From Clostridium rectalis (GTDB taxonomy: Bacteria > Bacillota > Clostridia > Clostridiales > Clostridiaceae), in contig NZ_UYZZ01000007.1 in NCBI RefSeq assembly GCF_900626095.1, positions 62,001-126,000 on the forward strand: a DNA stretch of 64,000 nt. The letters run 5' to 3'. The notes under the pieces are model-generated. The model made no database searches, was not told the origin of the DNA, and worked only from the letters and a program-made list of their open reading frames with translations. A program made the translations under genes and the position numbers. Positions 18,071-26,594 of this stretch are shown piece after piece. Within the stretch, counting starts at the first letter, position 1. Each line of letters opens with the position of its first letter.

Positions 18071-18622
18071 TTATACAGGATAAAAGTTTATTATAGTAGC
18101 ACTTACAATTCCTATTCCACTATTAACATATGTATGTTCACCTTCTGCTAAAAAACTTACTGAATCATTAGGCATTAATTTATGGATGCCATTACTTATC
18201 TTTAATGTTAATTCCCCTTCTAAAACCATAATATATTCTTGTGATTTTTTAGAATGGCCAATAGATTTATATGAAAAACCTTCATCAATTTCTATTTGAA
18301 AAAACTCAAAATTACGAAAGGCTGTAGAAGTATAATAACAATACACTCTATAATGTCCCTCTTCATTATACTGAGTTTTTATTTCACTCTTTCTTATAAC
18401 ATGAGTATTATTTTCCTTTTCATCAAGTAATGATGTATAAGGAACCTTTAATCCCTTAGCTATTTTCCAAATAGTATTTATAGTTGGATTAGTCTCTCCC
18501 TTTTCAATTTGAGATAACATAACTTTACTTATGCCAGATAACTTTGAAAGATTGCCTAAACTTAAGTTCCTTTCATTCCTTAGGATTTTTAAATTCTCTG
18601 CTATAATAAAATTTATATCCAT
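18071..18622 (-). CDS. XRE-cupin transcriptional regulator
   Basis: 183 residues from the ATG at 18622 after GGAGG; the open frame extends ten codons further from a TTG lacking a site. Residues 8-62 are an XRE helix-turn-helix (LSLGNLSKLSGISKVMLSQIEKG). Residues 110-180 are a cupin barrel (SKKSQEYIMVLEGELTLKI, then PNDSVSFLAEGEHTYVNSG). Such regulators sense a small metabolite through the cupin and often control amine, polyamine or amino-acid metabolism. Two palindromic sites lie just upstream, suggesting autoregulation. Confidence 0.85.
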   Translation of the reverse strand: MDINFIIAENLKILRNERNLSLGNLSKLSGISKVMLSQIEKGETNPTINTIWKIAKGLKVPYTSLLDEKENNTHVIRKSEIKTQYNEEGHYRVYCYYTSTAFRNFEFFQIEIDEGFSYKSIGHSKKSQEYIMVLEGELTLKISNGIHKLMPNDSVSFLAEGEHTYVNSGIGIVSATIINFYPV

Positions 18623-18645
18623 TTCAATAAACCTCCAAAAATATA

Positions 18646-18674
18646 TTGACAATTATAATTTACGAATGTAAAAT
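18646..18674 (+). promoter_or_regulatory. Predicted promoter reading rightwards from the XRE-cupin control region
   Basis: TTGACA at 18646-18651, a 17-base spacer and TAAAAT at 18669-18674. The -10 and the spacer overlap the first palindromic operator. It would make a transcript that meets a hairpin at 18740-18769 and then the HD-domain gene. Confidence 0.55.
18659..18672. promoter_or_regulatory. Operator 1 of the XRE-cupin regulator (predicted)
   Basis: TTTACGAATGTAAA is a dyad TTTAC-N4-GTAAA. Together with operator 2 it forms the ends of a larger perfect 21-bp inverted repeat (18657-18677 and 18690-18710, 12-base spacer). Confidence 0.6.
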
Positions 18675-18694
18675 ATAATTAACATAAAATATAT

Positions 18695-18708
18695 TTTACA
18701 TTCGTAAA
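18695..18708. promoter_or_regulatory. Operator 2 of the XRE-cupin regulator (predicted)
   Basis: TTTACATTCGTAAA is the exact reverse complement of operator 1, and their centres are 36 bp apart. The spacing would put two bound dimers about three to four helical turns apart. Confidence 0.6.
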
Positions 18709-18739
18709 TTATTATATTATATTCATATGAAAGAAACAA

Positions 18740-18776
18740 GAAAGTTAATATTTAAAAATATTAACTTTCTCTTTAT
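18740..18776 (+). terminator. Hairpin in the leader of the HD-domain gene (possible attenuator or small-RNA end)
   Basis: A 13-bp perfect stem (18740-18752 with 18757-18769, loop TAAA) is followed by TCTTTAT. It lies between the predicted promoter at 18646-18674 and the HD gene. The T-run is weak, so termination is uncertain. Confidence 0.5.
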
Positions 18777-18847
18777 AAACAACTAATCTATACATAATAT
18801 GATTTAATTTTAATTTAAGTTATATGATTTAAAAGGAGGATATTTTT

Positions 18848-19435
18848 ATGATAACACGAGACTATGCCTGGAACTTACTTAATGAATACAACAAGGAACC
18901 TTTTCATATACAACATGCTTTAACAGTTGAAGGATCTATGAAATATTTTTCAAAAAAATTAGGTTACGAATATGAATCAGAATTCTGGTCTATAGTTGGT
19001 TTGCTTCATGATTTAGATTATGAAATGCATCCAGACCAACACTGTAGCAAAAGCCAAGAAATTTTGAACTCTCTAGGTGTAAATAAAAGGTTAATTAGGG
19101 CAGTAGCTAGTCATGGATACGGACTTTGTTTAAATGAACAACCAAAACCAGAACATAATATGGAAAAAATATTATTTGCTATAGACGAACTTACGGGTCT
19201 TATTGGTGCAGCATCAAAAATGCGCCCATCTAAAAGCGTTATGGATATGGAGCTTTCAAGCCTTAAGAAAAAATTCAAAGATAAAAAATTTGCAAAAGGA
19301 TGCTCCCGTGATGTAATTAAGCAAGGTGCTGAAATGCTTGGGTGGGAATTAGATAAACTACTTAAAGAGACAATTTTAGCTATGCGCTCTTGTGAGTCTT
19401 ATATTATAAACGAGATGAAAATATACAACAATTAA
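18848..19435 (+). CDS. HD-domain phosphohydrolase family protein
   Basis: 195 residues, ATG after AAAGGAGG. HD-superfamily metal motifs are seen: HIQHALTVEG near residue 20, GLLHDLDYE near 55 and SHGYG near 88, followed by LFAIDELTG. This subgroup of small HDIG-like proteins is common in clostridia; substrate is unknown (a nucleotide or other phosphate ester would be typical). It is divergent from the XRE-cupin gene, with the operator pair and hairpin between them, so it is a plausible regulated target. Confidence 0.8.
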   Translation: MITRDYAWNLLNEYNKEPFHIQHALTVEGSMKYFSKKLGYEYESEFWSIVGLLHDLDYEMHPDQHCSKSQEILNSLGVNKRLIRAVASHGYGLCLNEQPKPEHNMEKILFAIDELTGLIGAASKMRPSKSVMDMELSSLKKKFKDKKFAKGCSRDVIKQGAEMLGWELDKLLKETILAMRSCESYIINEMKIYNN

Positions 19436-19478
19436 AATTTGGTGCTACTGAATATATTCAGTAGCACCATTTAAATTT
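19435..19478 (+). terminator. Terminator after HD gene
   Basis: GGTGCTACTGA (19441-19451) pairs with TCAGTAGCACC (19458-19468) across six bases, flanked by complementary A/T tracts. It begins within six bases of the stop codon. Confidence 0.85.
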
Positions 19479-19700
19479 AATAATAAATCAACTAGTACCT
19501 CCTATTAAAATTCTAGTTCAATTTTCTTTCGAAGTGGTATGACCAGTGCTTTTTTTATTGTTTTCTCTCATTTTCTTTAATATGCTCTTCTATTATATCC
19601 AAGTAGTAAATTGACCAATTCATTTTTAATATTTACTATATGTATATAATTAAATGTTTTGGTTAGACTCTACAAAAAAGTACTTAGAGGAGATATAGCA

Positions 19701-20879
19701 ATGGAAAAACTATTTTTAAAAAAATTTCTAAAAAACATTTTTTCAGATACTTTTGAAGTTCAATTTTGGGATGGTACTACAGAAAAGTTTGGAGAAGGAG
19801 ATATAAAATTTAAAATACTAATAAATAAACATTTATCCAAAAGTGATATAATAAAAGATCCTTTTTTAACCTTTGGAGAAGCATACATGAACAATATAAT
19901 AGACTTTGAAGGAAATATCCAAGAAATAATAGAATCTGTTTATAAAAACAAAGATAGCTTTTTACATAAAGCTTCACTTTTTGAAAAATTATATAAAATA
20001 ACCCCCCACTCCGTTAAAAATAGTAAAAAAGATATTCAATATCACTATGATCTTGGAAATGATTTTTATAAATTATGGTTAGATGAAACTATGATTTATT
20101 CTTGCGCCTATTTTAAAACCAGAAAAGATTCTCTGTATCAGGCTCAATTAAACAAAGTTGACCATATACTAAAAAAACTAAATCTACACCCAAATGAAAC
20201 TTTATTGGATATAGGTTGTGGTTGGGGAGAACTTATAATAACAGCAGCAAAAAAATATGGAGTTAAAGCTCTTGGAATAACTCTAAGTAATGAACAATTC
20301 AATAAAGTAAATCAACGAATCAAAGAAAATAATTTAGAAAATCAAGTAAAAGTTAAATTAATGGACTATAGGGAATTGTTAAAAACAGGTGAAACATTTC
20401 ATAGAGTTGTAAGTGTCGGTATGATAGAACACGTAGGTCAAAAAAATATTCCTATTTACATGAATACAGTAAGTAAATTACTTAAGCCTAATGGAATATC
20501 TCTACTACACTGTATAACTGCTCAAATAGAAAGTGAAGCAAACCAATGGATTAAAAGGTATATATTCCCTGGAGGATATATACCATCTATTAGAGAACTA
20601 GTTCATAATATGCCAGAAAACGATTTACACTTAATTGACGTAGAAAGTTTACGTCTACATTATTGTAAAACACTAGAATCTTGGGCTAAAAATTTTGAAC
20701 AATGTTTGGACAATGTTAGAAAAATGGGTTTTGATGAAACTTTTATTAGAATGTGGCGGTTATACCTAAATTCTTGCGCTGCTTCATTTCATTATGGGGT
20801 CATAGATTTACATCAATTTATATTCACTAAGGGATTAAATAATGAATTTCCTATGACAAGGGATTATTTGTATAAATAA
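19701..20879 (+). CDS. cfa: Cyclopropane-fatty-acyl-phospholipid synthase
   Basis: 392 residues from the ATG at 19701, which follows GAGGAGA; a TTG 14 codons upstream lacks support. It adds a methylene group from SAM across double bonds of membrane phospholipid acyl chains. The N-terminal 100 residues are the family's lipid-binding part (FGEAYMNNIIDFEG). The SAM domain shows HYDLGNDFYKLWLD, LLDIGCGWGELI, ITLSNEQF, SVGMIEHVG and the C-terminal LHYCKTLESWAKNFE. It is monocistronic. Confidence 0.93.
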   Translation: MEKLFLKKFLKNIFSDTFEVQFWDGTTEKFGEGDIKFKILINKHLSKSDIIKDPFLTFGEAYMNNIIDFEGNIQEIIESVYKNKDSFLHKASLFEKLYKITPHSVKNSKKDIQYHYDLGNDFYKLWLDETMIYSCAYFKTRKDSLYQAQLNKVDHILKKLNLHPNETLLDIGCGWGELIITAAKKYGVKALGITLSNEQFNKVNQRIKENNLENQVKVKLMDYRELLKTGETFHRVVSVGMIEHVGQKNIPIYMNTVSKLLKPNGISLLHCITAQIESEANQWIKRYIFPGGYIPSIRELVHNMPENDLHLIDVESLRLHYCKTLESWAKNFEQCLDNVRKMGFDETFIRMWRLYLNSCAASFHYGVIDLHQFIFTKGLNNEFPMTRDYLYK

Positions 20880-20962
20880 ATTAGTTCCCCTATAATATTA
20901 AAATAATAATTATAAGTTATTATATTACTTTTAATATACCTATTTCCATAATAGTTTACACT

Positions 20963-20993
20963 AAAAATCAGAAGGATGTTCTCCTTCTGATTC
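20963..20993 (-). terminator. Terminator of the decayed symporter gene
   Basis: An 11-bp perfect stem (20966-20976 with 20982-20992) is followed on the minus strand by TTTTTAG. Its direction matches the symporter remnant upstream. Confidence 0.7.
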
Positions 20994-21024
20994 CCCCTAT
21001 ATATTAAAACCTAATTTTCCCTTA

Positions 21025-21403
21025 TTAAATCTCCCCTTGGGAATTTGCCCCCAAAAGAGCTACTACAGCAGTTCCAATAACATTTGTTGCAGTTCTAGCC
21101 ATATTAAATATGGTACCGATTCCCAATAACATAGCTATACTTTCCATGGGCAATTCTATACTAGCAAGCAAAATTGTTGCCATAATAGATGCTGTTCCAA
21201 TTGATGCTATAGTTGTAATTAATACTAACTTAAGTTTTCTGGTTCCTCTATTGATGTGATGCTAGATATAAGAGTTGATACTACTAAAGGAATTACTAAC
21301 ATCTTAATTAGATTTATATACATCTTTCCTATTAGTTCTATTATCTCCATATTTAAATAAGGTAGTGAACACATTTTAATACCTATAATCATTGAAATTA
21401 GTA
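21025..21403 (-). pseudogene. Remnant of a dicarboxylate/amino acid:cation (DAACS) symporter
   Basis: Two conserved pieces of the family are joined in different frames. The N-terminal piece (about 21403-21240) reads VLISMIIGIK, then GKMYINLIKMLVIPLVVSTL, then SSITSIEE, and reaches a stop. The C-terminal piece (about 21236-21025) reads LVLITTIASIGTASIMAT, then LLGIGTIFNMARTATNVIGT, and ends with the natural-looking stop at 21025. About 250 central residues are missing. The rest of the stretch 20880-21618 holds only terminators and A/T-rich DNA. The original substrate cannot be told. Confidence 0.8.
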
Positions 21404-21589
21404 CCCGATTTTAAAACTAATATTTTTAATTTTTAGTATATATAACATCACTAAAATTATAATTAGTATAAAAATACTAATATCTTCCTTACCCAAAAAT
21501 ATAAAATACTATTACTATATTTTTAATATGAAAATAATCATAAATATACTCTCTATTAAAATAAAAATCAATAGTTTTTTCCATAATAA

Positions 21590-21618
21590 ATAAAAAACTG
21601 CTGTCTTATTACAACAGA
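21590..21618 (-). terminator. Terminator after the hemerythrin gene
   Basis: In RNA of the minus strand, CUGUUGU (21617-21611) pairs with ACAGCAG (21604-21598) with one G-U pair, followed by TTTTTTATTTATT. It starts directly at the stop codon. Confidence 0.75.
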
Positions 21619-22182
21619 CTATAAGTTATAGTTATTTATTTTATCTTCTAAATATTTTATAAGACTTACATATTTTCGTTGCAATTCATTTTTTGATGCC
21701 ATGCTCTCTATTTTACAGCACTCAAAATTTAATCGTTTTTTATTTTCTGCTGATAGGGAAGCTTCTGAAAATTTATATATGGTATTATTTTCCTTATATA
21801 TGTGCCTATTTAATAAGTTGGTATATGAAATAGAGTTAGCTATGATATCCAACTTTGCCTCTTGGTTACCTTTTTCCAATTCTTTTAATGCCTCTTCTAA
21901 ATTATGAATATACATTCTTCCCATATCGTGTTCTATAAGCATACCTGTTAAAGGTCCATTTTTAAGCATATTATACTGTTCATCCATTATAGTAAATAGT
22001 ATATTTTCCTCCTTACTATGATGATGTCTGTCGGCATAAAATCTTACAAAATCTATTATCTTATAAAAATCTTTATAATCCACATACTCATCTTTTAATA
22101 TCTCATAACAATACTTCCTTATAATTTTAAGCATTCTTCTTATATTATCATGTTCTTTTATCATGGTTTCTATAGCATTCAC
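21619..22182 (-). CDS. Hemerythrin-domain protein
   Basis: 187 residues, ATG after GGGG. It is a four-helix hemerythrin-like domain with iron ligands visible as IKEHDNI (His10), DRHHHSKEEN (His and Glu), LIEHDMGR and LLNRHIYKEN. Proteins of this group bind a di-iron centre and serve in O2/NO handling or iron-sulfur repair. The C-terminal 50 residues extend beyond the core. It is monocistronic and divergent from a DMT transporter. Confidence 0.88.
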   Translation of the reverse strand: MNAIETMIKEHDNIRRMLKIIRKYCYEILKDEYVDYKDFYKIIDFVRFYADRHHHSKEENILFTIMDEQYNMLKNGPLTGMLIEHDMGRMYIHNLEEALKELEKGNQEAKLDIIANSISYTNLLNRHIYKENNTIYKFSEASLSAENKKRLNFECCKIESMASKNELQRKYVSLIKYLEDKINNYNL

Positions 22183-22311
22183 ACTATTTTCCCCTTTATC
22201 TAATATTTTTTATTCCTTATATCCCCATAATTAGTATCTCAAATAATCCAACAATTAATACTTTGTGTATATTTCTTTTTTATATTAACTATACTAAATT
22301 TTATTAAATAT

Positions 22312-22333
22312 ATAGGTAACATACGTTACCTAT
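22312..22333. promoter_or_regulatory. Palindromic candidate operator between hemerythrin and DMT genes
   Basis: ATAGGTAAC (22312-22320) and GTTACCTAT (22325-22333) form a perfect 9-bp dyad with a 4-base centre. It lies 75 bases before the transporter start and 130 bases before the hemerythrin start. No terminator-like T-run is attached. The binding regulator is unknown. Confidence 0.5.
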
Positions 22334-22407
22334 GTAATATTTACACTTAAACCATATTGGGATATAATGAATTTTAATATATTTAAAATTTAAAAGGGGG
22401 TTATCAC

Positions 22408-23307
22408 TTGACTGATTTGATAAAAAAGAAGGGTCTAATAGCAGATTTATCATTATTAATTGTCACAATAATTTGGGGCAGCGGTTTTGTGGCTACTAAA
22501 AATGCATTAGATTCAGTCTTACCATTTTTTATTACTACATTAAGATTTTTTATAGCTTCTATATTTATAGGTATGATATTTTTTAAAAATATTAAAAAAT
22601 TAAATATAAAAGATTTAAAAGCAGGATTTATTATAGGTTTTTTTCTATTTTTAGCATTTTCTACTCAAACAGTGGGACTTCAGTATACCACCGCTGGTAA
22701 ACAAGCTTTTTTAACTGGAACAAATGTAATAATGGTTCCATTTATATACTGGCTTACATCAGGTGAAAAACCTGATATTTATAATATACTATCTACTTTT
22801 TTATCCTTTATAGGAATATCCTTATTAACCTTAAATAGTTCTTTGTACATAAATTTAGGTGATTTTCTTACATTACTTTGTGCTTTATTTTTTGCTTGTC
22901 ATATTGTATCAATAAGTCATTTTACTAAAAACCACGACCCTATAATCCTTACATTTGTTCAGTTTTTAGTAGCAACAATTTTGTCTTTAATATGGATGTT
23001 TATTCTTGAAGGTACTCCTAAATCTATTCCTTTAAAAGGCCTTGTTCCCATAGCCTATTTAGCCATATTTAGTACTTTTATCGCATTTTTGATTCAAAAC
23101 ATTGCCCAAAAATATACTACAGCCACACACACAGCCGTAATATTAAGTTTAGAATCAGTATTTGGCAGTATCCTATCATGTATATTACTAGACGAGTTAT
23201 TTACTTATAAAATGTGTATAGGATGTGTTATCATATTACTAGCAATAATAACAGCAGAAACTAAATGGAATTTTCTAAATAAAGATCATAAAAAATTCAT
23301 TTCTTAA
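22408..23307 (+). CDS. EamA/DMT-family transporter
   Basis: 299 residues from a TTG start seven bases after AAAGGGGG. Ten hydrophobic segments form two EamA repeats. Characteristic features are IIWGSGFVATKNAL in the first helix, TTAGKQAFLTGTNVIMVPF and, in the second repeat, ATHTAVILSLESVFGS. It is probably an exporter of an amino acid or other metabolite; the substrate cannot be read from sequence. It is a single-gene unit. Confidence 0.88.
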   Translation: MTDLIKKKGLIADLSLLIVTIIWGSGFVATKNALDSVLPFFITTLRFFIASIFIGMIFFKNIKKLNIKDLKAGFIIGFFLFLAFSTQTVGLQYTTAGKQAFLTGTNVIMVPFIYWLTSGEKPDIYNILSTFLSFIGISLLTLNSSLYINLGDFLTLLCALFFACHIVSISHFTKNHDPIILTFVQFLVATILSLIWMFILEGTPKSIPLKGLVPIAYLAIFSTFIAFLIQNIAQKYTTATHTAVILSLESVFGSILSCILLDELFTYKMCIGCVIILLAIITAETKWNFLNKDHKKFIS

Positions 23308-23472
23308 AATAAAAGCTTATAAATATTAACTTAAATAAATTTATCTTATTTATTATAAAAATAACCTTTCTTCTGGTTTATTAATATATATATTACAATA
23401 CTTTAATAATAATAGAGTTATTATATATAGTAGCTTAAAGATTTATTTAAAATAATAATATGGAGGTATTTT

Positions 23473-24225
23473 ATGAAATTACTTTTGACAAATGATGATG
23501 GAATAAACGCATTAGGACTGCATATACTAGCTAAAAAGCTTGAAAAAGAACATGATTTAATAATAGCTGCCCCAAGTCTTCAAAAAAGCGCTAGTAGTCA
23601 TTCCATAACAATTTTAAATCCTATTTCAATTAAAGAAGTAAAATTACCGGGAATAAAATCCAAATCTTTTAGTATAGGGGGAACTCCTGCAGATTGTGTC
23701 AAAGTAGCAATAAATAAACTTTTGGATGATGAAATCGATATGGTTATTTCAGGTATAAACGCTGGGACAAATCTTGGTATGGATGTTTTGTATTCTGGTA
23801 CAGTTTCTGCAGCTATAGAAGCTGCAATAAACAAAATTCCATCTATAGCTATGTCTTCAGAAATTAGAAATAATTTAGTTTATTATGAATCTGCAGCTGA
23901 ATATGCTGCTATGATAATAAGTAAATCTAAACAAAATTTTACAAAAGAAGATTTGGTGTTAAACGTTAATGTACCTTGTGAAAACTTAGATTCCATAAAA
24001 GGGTTAAAAGTATGTCAATTAGGTGGAAGAATATATAATACTTATTTTGATGAAAAAATTAATGAAAACAATGAAACCTGTTTTTATTTAAATGGAAACC
24101 TATATAATAATCATAAAGAATCAACAGATGCATATTTACTGAGACAAGGATATGTTACCTTAACCCCTCTTCATTACGATTTAACTAATTTTAAAATATT
24201 AAATGATGTTTCAAATTGGTTTTAA
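23473..24225 (+). CDS. surE: 5'/3'-nucleotidase SurE
   Basis: 250 residues, ATG after GGAGG. This metal-dependent nucleotide and exopolyphosphate phosphatase shows the N-terminal LLTNDDGINALGL (Asp8, Asp9), APSLQKSASSHSIT with the conserved Ser, GGTPADCVKVA and the SGINAGTNLGMDVLYSGTVS loop with Asn. Length is normal. It is monocistronic and convergent with the thioredoxin gene across a shared terminator. Confidence 0.95.
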   Translation: MKLLLTNDDGINALGLHILAKKLEKEHDLIIAAPSLQKSASSHSITILNPISIKEVKLPGIKSKSFSIGGTPADCVKVAINKLLDDEIDMVISGINAGTNLGMDVLYSGTVSAAIEAAINKIPSIAMSSEIRNNLVYYESAAEYAAMIISKSKQNFTKEDLVLNVNVPCENLDSIKGLKVCQLGGRIYNTYFDEKINENNETCFYLNGNLYNNHKESTDAYLLRQGYVTLTPLHYDLTNFKILNDVSNWF

Positions 24226-24226
24226 G

Positions 24227-24262
24227 GGTACGTCTCAACTTTTGAGACGTACTTATTTTTTT
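24227..24262. terminator. Bidirectional terminator after surE
   Basis: An 11-bp perfect stem (24228-24238 with 24242-24252, 3-base loop) is followed by TTATTTTTTT. It can serve both the surE and the TlpA-like transcripts. Confidence 0.85.
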
Positions 24263-24270
24263 AAATTTTT

Positions 24271-24801
24271 CTATTTTATATCTAATTTCTCCTTCATCAT
24301 ATTAAGATTCATAAGTCCCTGTACCCCATTATATACGTAACCCTGTTCATCTATAAATAAAGATGTGGGAAACCCTTGAATGCCATATAATTCCGTTATT
24401 TTACCATCAATATCTAAAATTGTTGTGAAATTATACCTTGATTCATCTAAATACTTTTTTACCGTTTTTTTATCCTCTCCAACATTTATAGCTAATATAA
24501 CTATATTTTTATTCTTGTACTCATTATGAAGAGTTTGTATATCATCCAATTCCTCCTTGCAATATCCACACCAAGTTGCCCAAAAATTCAAATATACTTT
24601 TTTACCTTTTAAATTACTTAAAGTTATTTTATTTCCAAATACATCCTCCAGTGTAAAATCAATAGACTGAGTTTTTTTTACTTCGTCTTTATTTTTAATA
24701 GAAAAATTTTTATTATTTTGTTTGTATGTATACAATTTGGCTCCTCCTATGCCTATTATAAGAAGAGCTATTAAAACTATAAATAATACTTTTCTTTTCA
24801 T
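24271..24801 (-). CDS. TlpA/ResA-like membrane-anchored thioredoxin
   Basis: 176 residues. An uncleaved N-terminal membrane anchor (about 4-24) is followed by a periplasm-side thioredoxin fold with FWATWCGYCKEEL (Cys-Gly-Tyr-Cys) near residue 78 and the cis-proline in QGFPTSLFI. It should act as an extracytoplasmic thiol-disulfide reductase. The CcdA-type reductant donor lies 12 bases upstream on the same strand, so the two form an electron relay from cytoplasmic thioredoxin. The physiological substrate is unknown; no cytochrome c genes are near. Confidence 0.88.
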   Translation of the reverse strand: MKRKVLFIVLIALLIIGIGGAKLYTYKQNNKNFSIKNKDEVKKTQSIDFTLEDVFGNKITLSNLKGKKVYLNFWATWCGYCKEELDDIQTLHNEYKNKNIVILAINVGEDKKTVKKYLDESRYNFTTILDIDGKITELYGIQGFPTSLFIDEQGYVYNGVQGLMNLNMMKEKLDIK

Positions 24802-24813
24802 ACCATATCTCCC

Positions 24814-25503
24814 TCATCTGAATATATTATTTAAAATATAAGTTTTATTTGTAAAAGTCATTATTCCCATAATAATAAGTAAAATTCCGCTTACTATAGA
24901 TGTTATATTAAAATACTTAGAAAATTTAAAAATATATTTAGATACTCCCTCTATTAAAAATGCTGATATTACAAATGGTATAGCCAAACCTAAAGAGTAA
25001 ACTAATAATAGTAATATGCCCGCATTAATAGTTGCAAAGCTTCCTGTATATATTAAAATAGATGCCAATATAGGCCCTATACAAGGAGTCCAACCTATTG
25101 CAAATGCCATGCCCATAAAAATAGAACTAACCCCCGCTCTTATTTTACTTACATTAATTAACCTTTTTTCATAATAAAATAGTTTAATTTTTAAAAGCCC
25201 TGTGGTATGAATTCCAAATAAAATTATTAAACTACCCCCTATTTTCATAAATATACTCTTATAATTTATAAACAATTTACCTAATGATGTAATGGATACA
25301 CCCATCATTATAAAAATCAATGAAAATCCTATAGTGAATCCTATAGATTTATAAATTACTGTAGTATTTTTGTATTTTAAATCCTCTATACAAGTTCCAG
25401 CAAGATAAGACAAATACATTGGAACAAGAGGCAAAACACAAGGTGAAAAAAACGAAAGAACCCCAGAAGAAAAAGCCAGTAGTATAGATATATTATTTTG
25501 CAA
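24814..25503 (-). CDS. ccdA: CcdA/DsbD-type thiol-reductant transporter
   Basis: 229 residues with six or seven membrane helices. The family's redox cysteines occur as FFSPCVLPLVP near residue 22 and GWTPCIGP near 140. It carries reducing equivalents across the membrane to the TlpA-like thioredoxin encoded just downstream. The ATG follows GGAGG. The region 25504-25635 upstream holds divergent promoters only. Confidence 0.9.
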   Translation of the reverse strand: MQNNISILLAFSSGVLSFFSPCVLPLVPMYLSYLAGTCIEDLKYKNTTVIYKSIGFTIGFSLIFIMMGVSITSLGKLFINYKSIFMKIGGSLIILFGIHTTGLLKIKLFYYEKRLINVSKIRAGVSSIFMGMAFAIGWTPCIGPILASILIYTGSFATINAGILLLLVYSLGLAIPFVISAFLIEGVSKYIFKFSKYFNITSIVSGILLIIMGIMTFTNKTYILNNIFR

Positions 25504-25650
25504 ACTATAACCTCCTATAAAATTTATTAATTATCTATTATATTATAACTAACATTTATAAAGATATTATTAAAAAAATAAATATTGAAGTAAATTATAC
25601 TTTAATATATAATTTATAAAAATTCAAACATTAAGATGGGGGTGTATATT

Positions 25651-26121
25651 ATGATTAAAATATTTGAAGATTATTATAAATCTCCTATAGGATATATTAA
25701 AATAACTTCATCTGACAACACTATTTTAGCTGTTAATTTTATTGATTCTATAAACAAAAAATCATCTAATAACTCTATTACTTCTATGTGTATAAGTCAG
25801 CTAGATGAATATTTCAAAGGTATAAGAAAAATGTTTAATTTACCTATAAGTCCAAACGGAACAAATTTTCAAAATAGGGTTTGGAATGAACTTACAAATA
25901 TTCCATACGGAACTACAGTATCATACAAAGACATTGGTGAAAAAATTGGTAATAAAAATTATTCTAGAGCAGTAGGTAATGCTAATAACAAAAATAAAAT
26001 AGTAATAATTATACCTTGCCATAGGATTATAGGTTCTAATAAAAAGCTGGTTGGTTATGCTGGTGGACTATGGAGAAAACAATGGCTTATAGAACATGAA
26101 AAAATACATCTAACAAAATAA
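25651..26121 (+). CDS. ogt: Methylated-DNA--protein-cysteine methyltransferase
   Basis: 156 residues from the ATG at 25651 placed seven bases after GGGGGTG; the ATG at 25636 lies upstream of that site and is unlikely. It repairs O6-alkylguanine by irreversible transfer to its active-site cysteine. Visible marks are NRVWNELTNIPYGTTVSY, the RAVGNANNKN segment, the acceptor motif IIPCHRII and the C-terminal GYAGGLWRKQWLIEHE. It is monocistronic. Confidence 0.93.
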   Translation: MIKIFEDYYKSPIGYIKITSSDNTILAVNFIDSINKKSSNNSITSMCISQLDEYFKGIRKMFNLPISPNGTNFQNRVWNELTNIPYGTTVSYKDIGEKIGNKNYSRAVGNANNKNKIVIIIPCHRIIGSNKKLVGYAGGLWRKQWLIEHEKIHLTK

Positions 26122-26243
26122 TCTAATTTTTCTAAGGTTTATTTGAATATTTTACCTTTAATAATTTAATATACTTTAGTTAAAACTATAATAATAATAT
26201 ATACACAAACAATGAATATATTTCAAAATTAAATATTTTATTC

Positions 26244-26272
26244 TTGACATTAAATCTTTAAACTATTATAAT
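26244..26272 (+). promoter_or_regulatory. Strong vegetative promoter of the T-box-asnS unit
   Basis: TTGACA at 26244-26249, exactly 17 bases, then TATAAT at 26267-26272: both hexamers match consensus. Confidence 0.85.
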
Positions 26273-26278
26273 ATTTAG

Positions 26279-26559
26279 ATAAAAGTATACAAAAATACTA
26301 TGACGGGAAGAGTAGTTAAAGGTCGTAACCTAAGCGAATTGATGATGGTGTAAGATCAATGTGAAACCTTTATTGAAGAACATCCCAGAGTTTCTAACCG
26401 AAATTAGTATATAAGAGTAGGCTTAGAGGTAACCAAAACCTTATATTTGGTACATATAGATTTATTCTGTGTGGATAAAAGTGGCCAATTTTGGCAAGTT
26501 GGGTGGTACCGCGAATTCAGTCTTTCGTCCCTTTATTTAGAGGATGAAGGGCTTTTTTT
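26279..26559 (+). ncRNA. T-box leader of asnS
   Basis: About 280 bases from the predicted start to the terminator. The T-box proper, GGGTGGTACCGCG, is at 26501-26513. Further upstream are a stem I region with the GACGGGAAGAGTAGTTA start, an AAC (Asn) specifier candidate at 26396-26398 and a following TTAGTATA (AGTA-like) segment. The leader ends in a terminator stem (26522-26530 with 26542-26550) plus T7. Uncharged tRNA-Asn should bind and favour the antiterminator, switching on asnS. The class is certain; the exact specifier position is inferred from the downstream gene. Confidence 0.93.
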
Positions 26560-26594
26560 ATAGTAATTTAAAATTTAAGGAGGTCAAATTAGTA

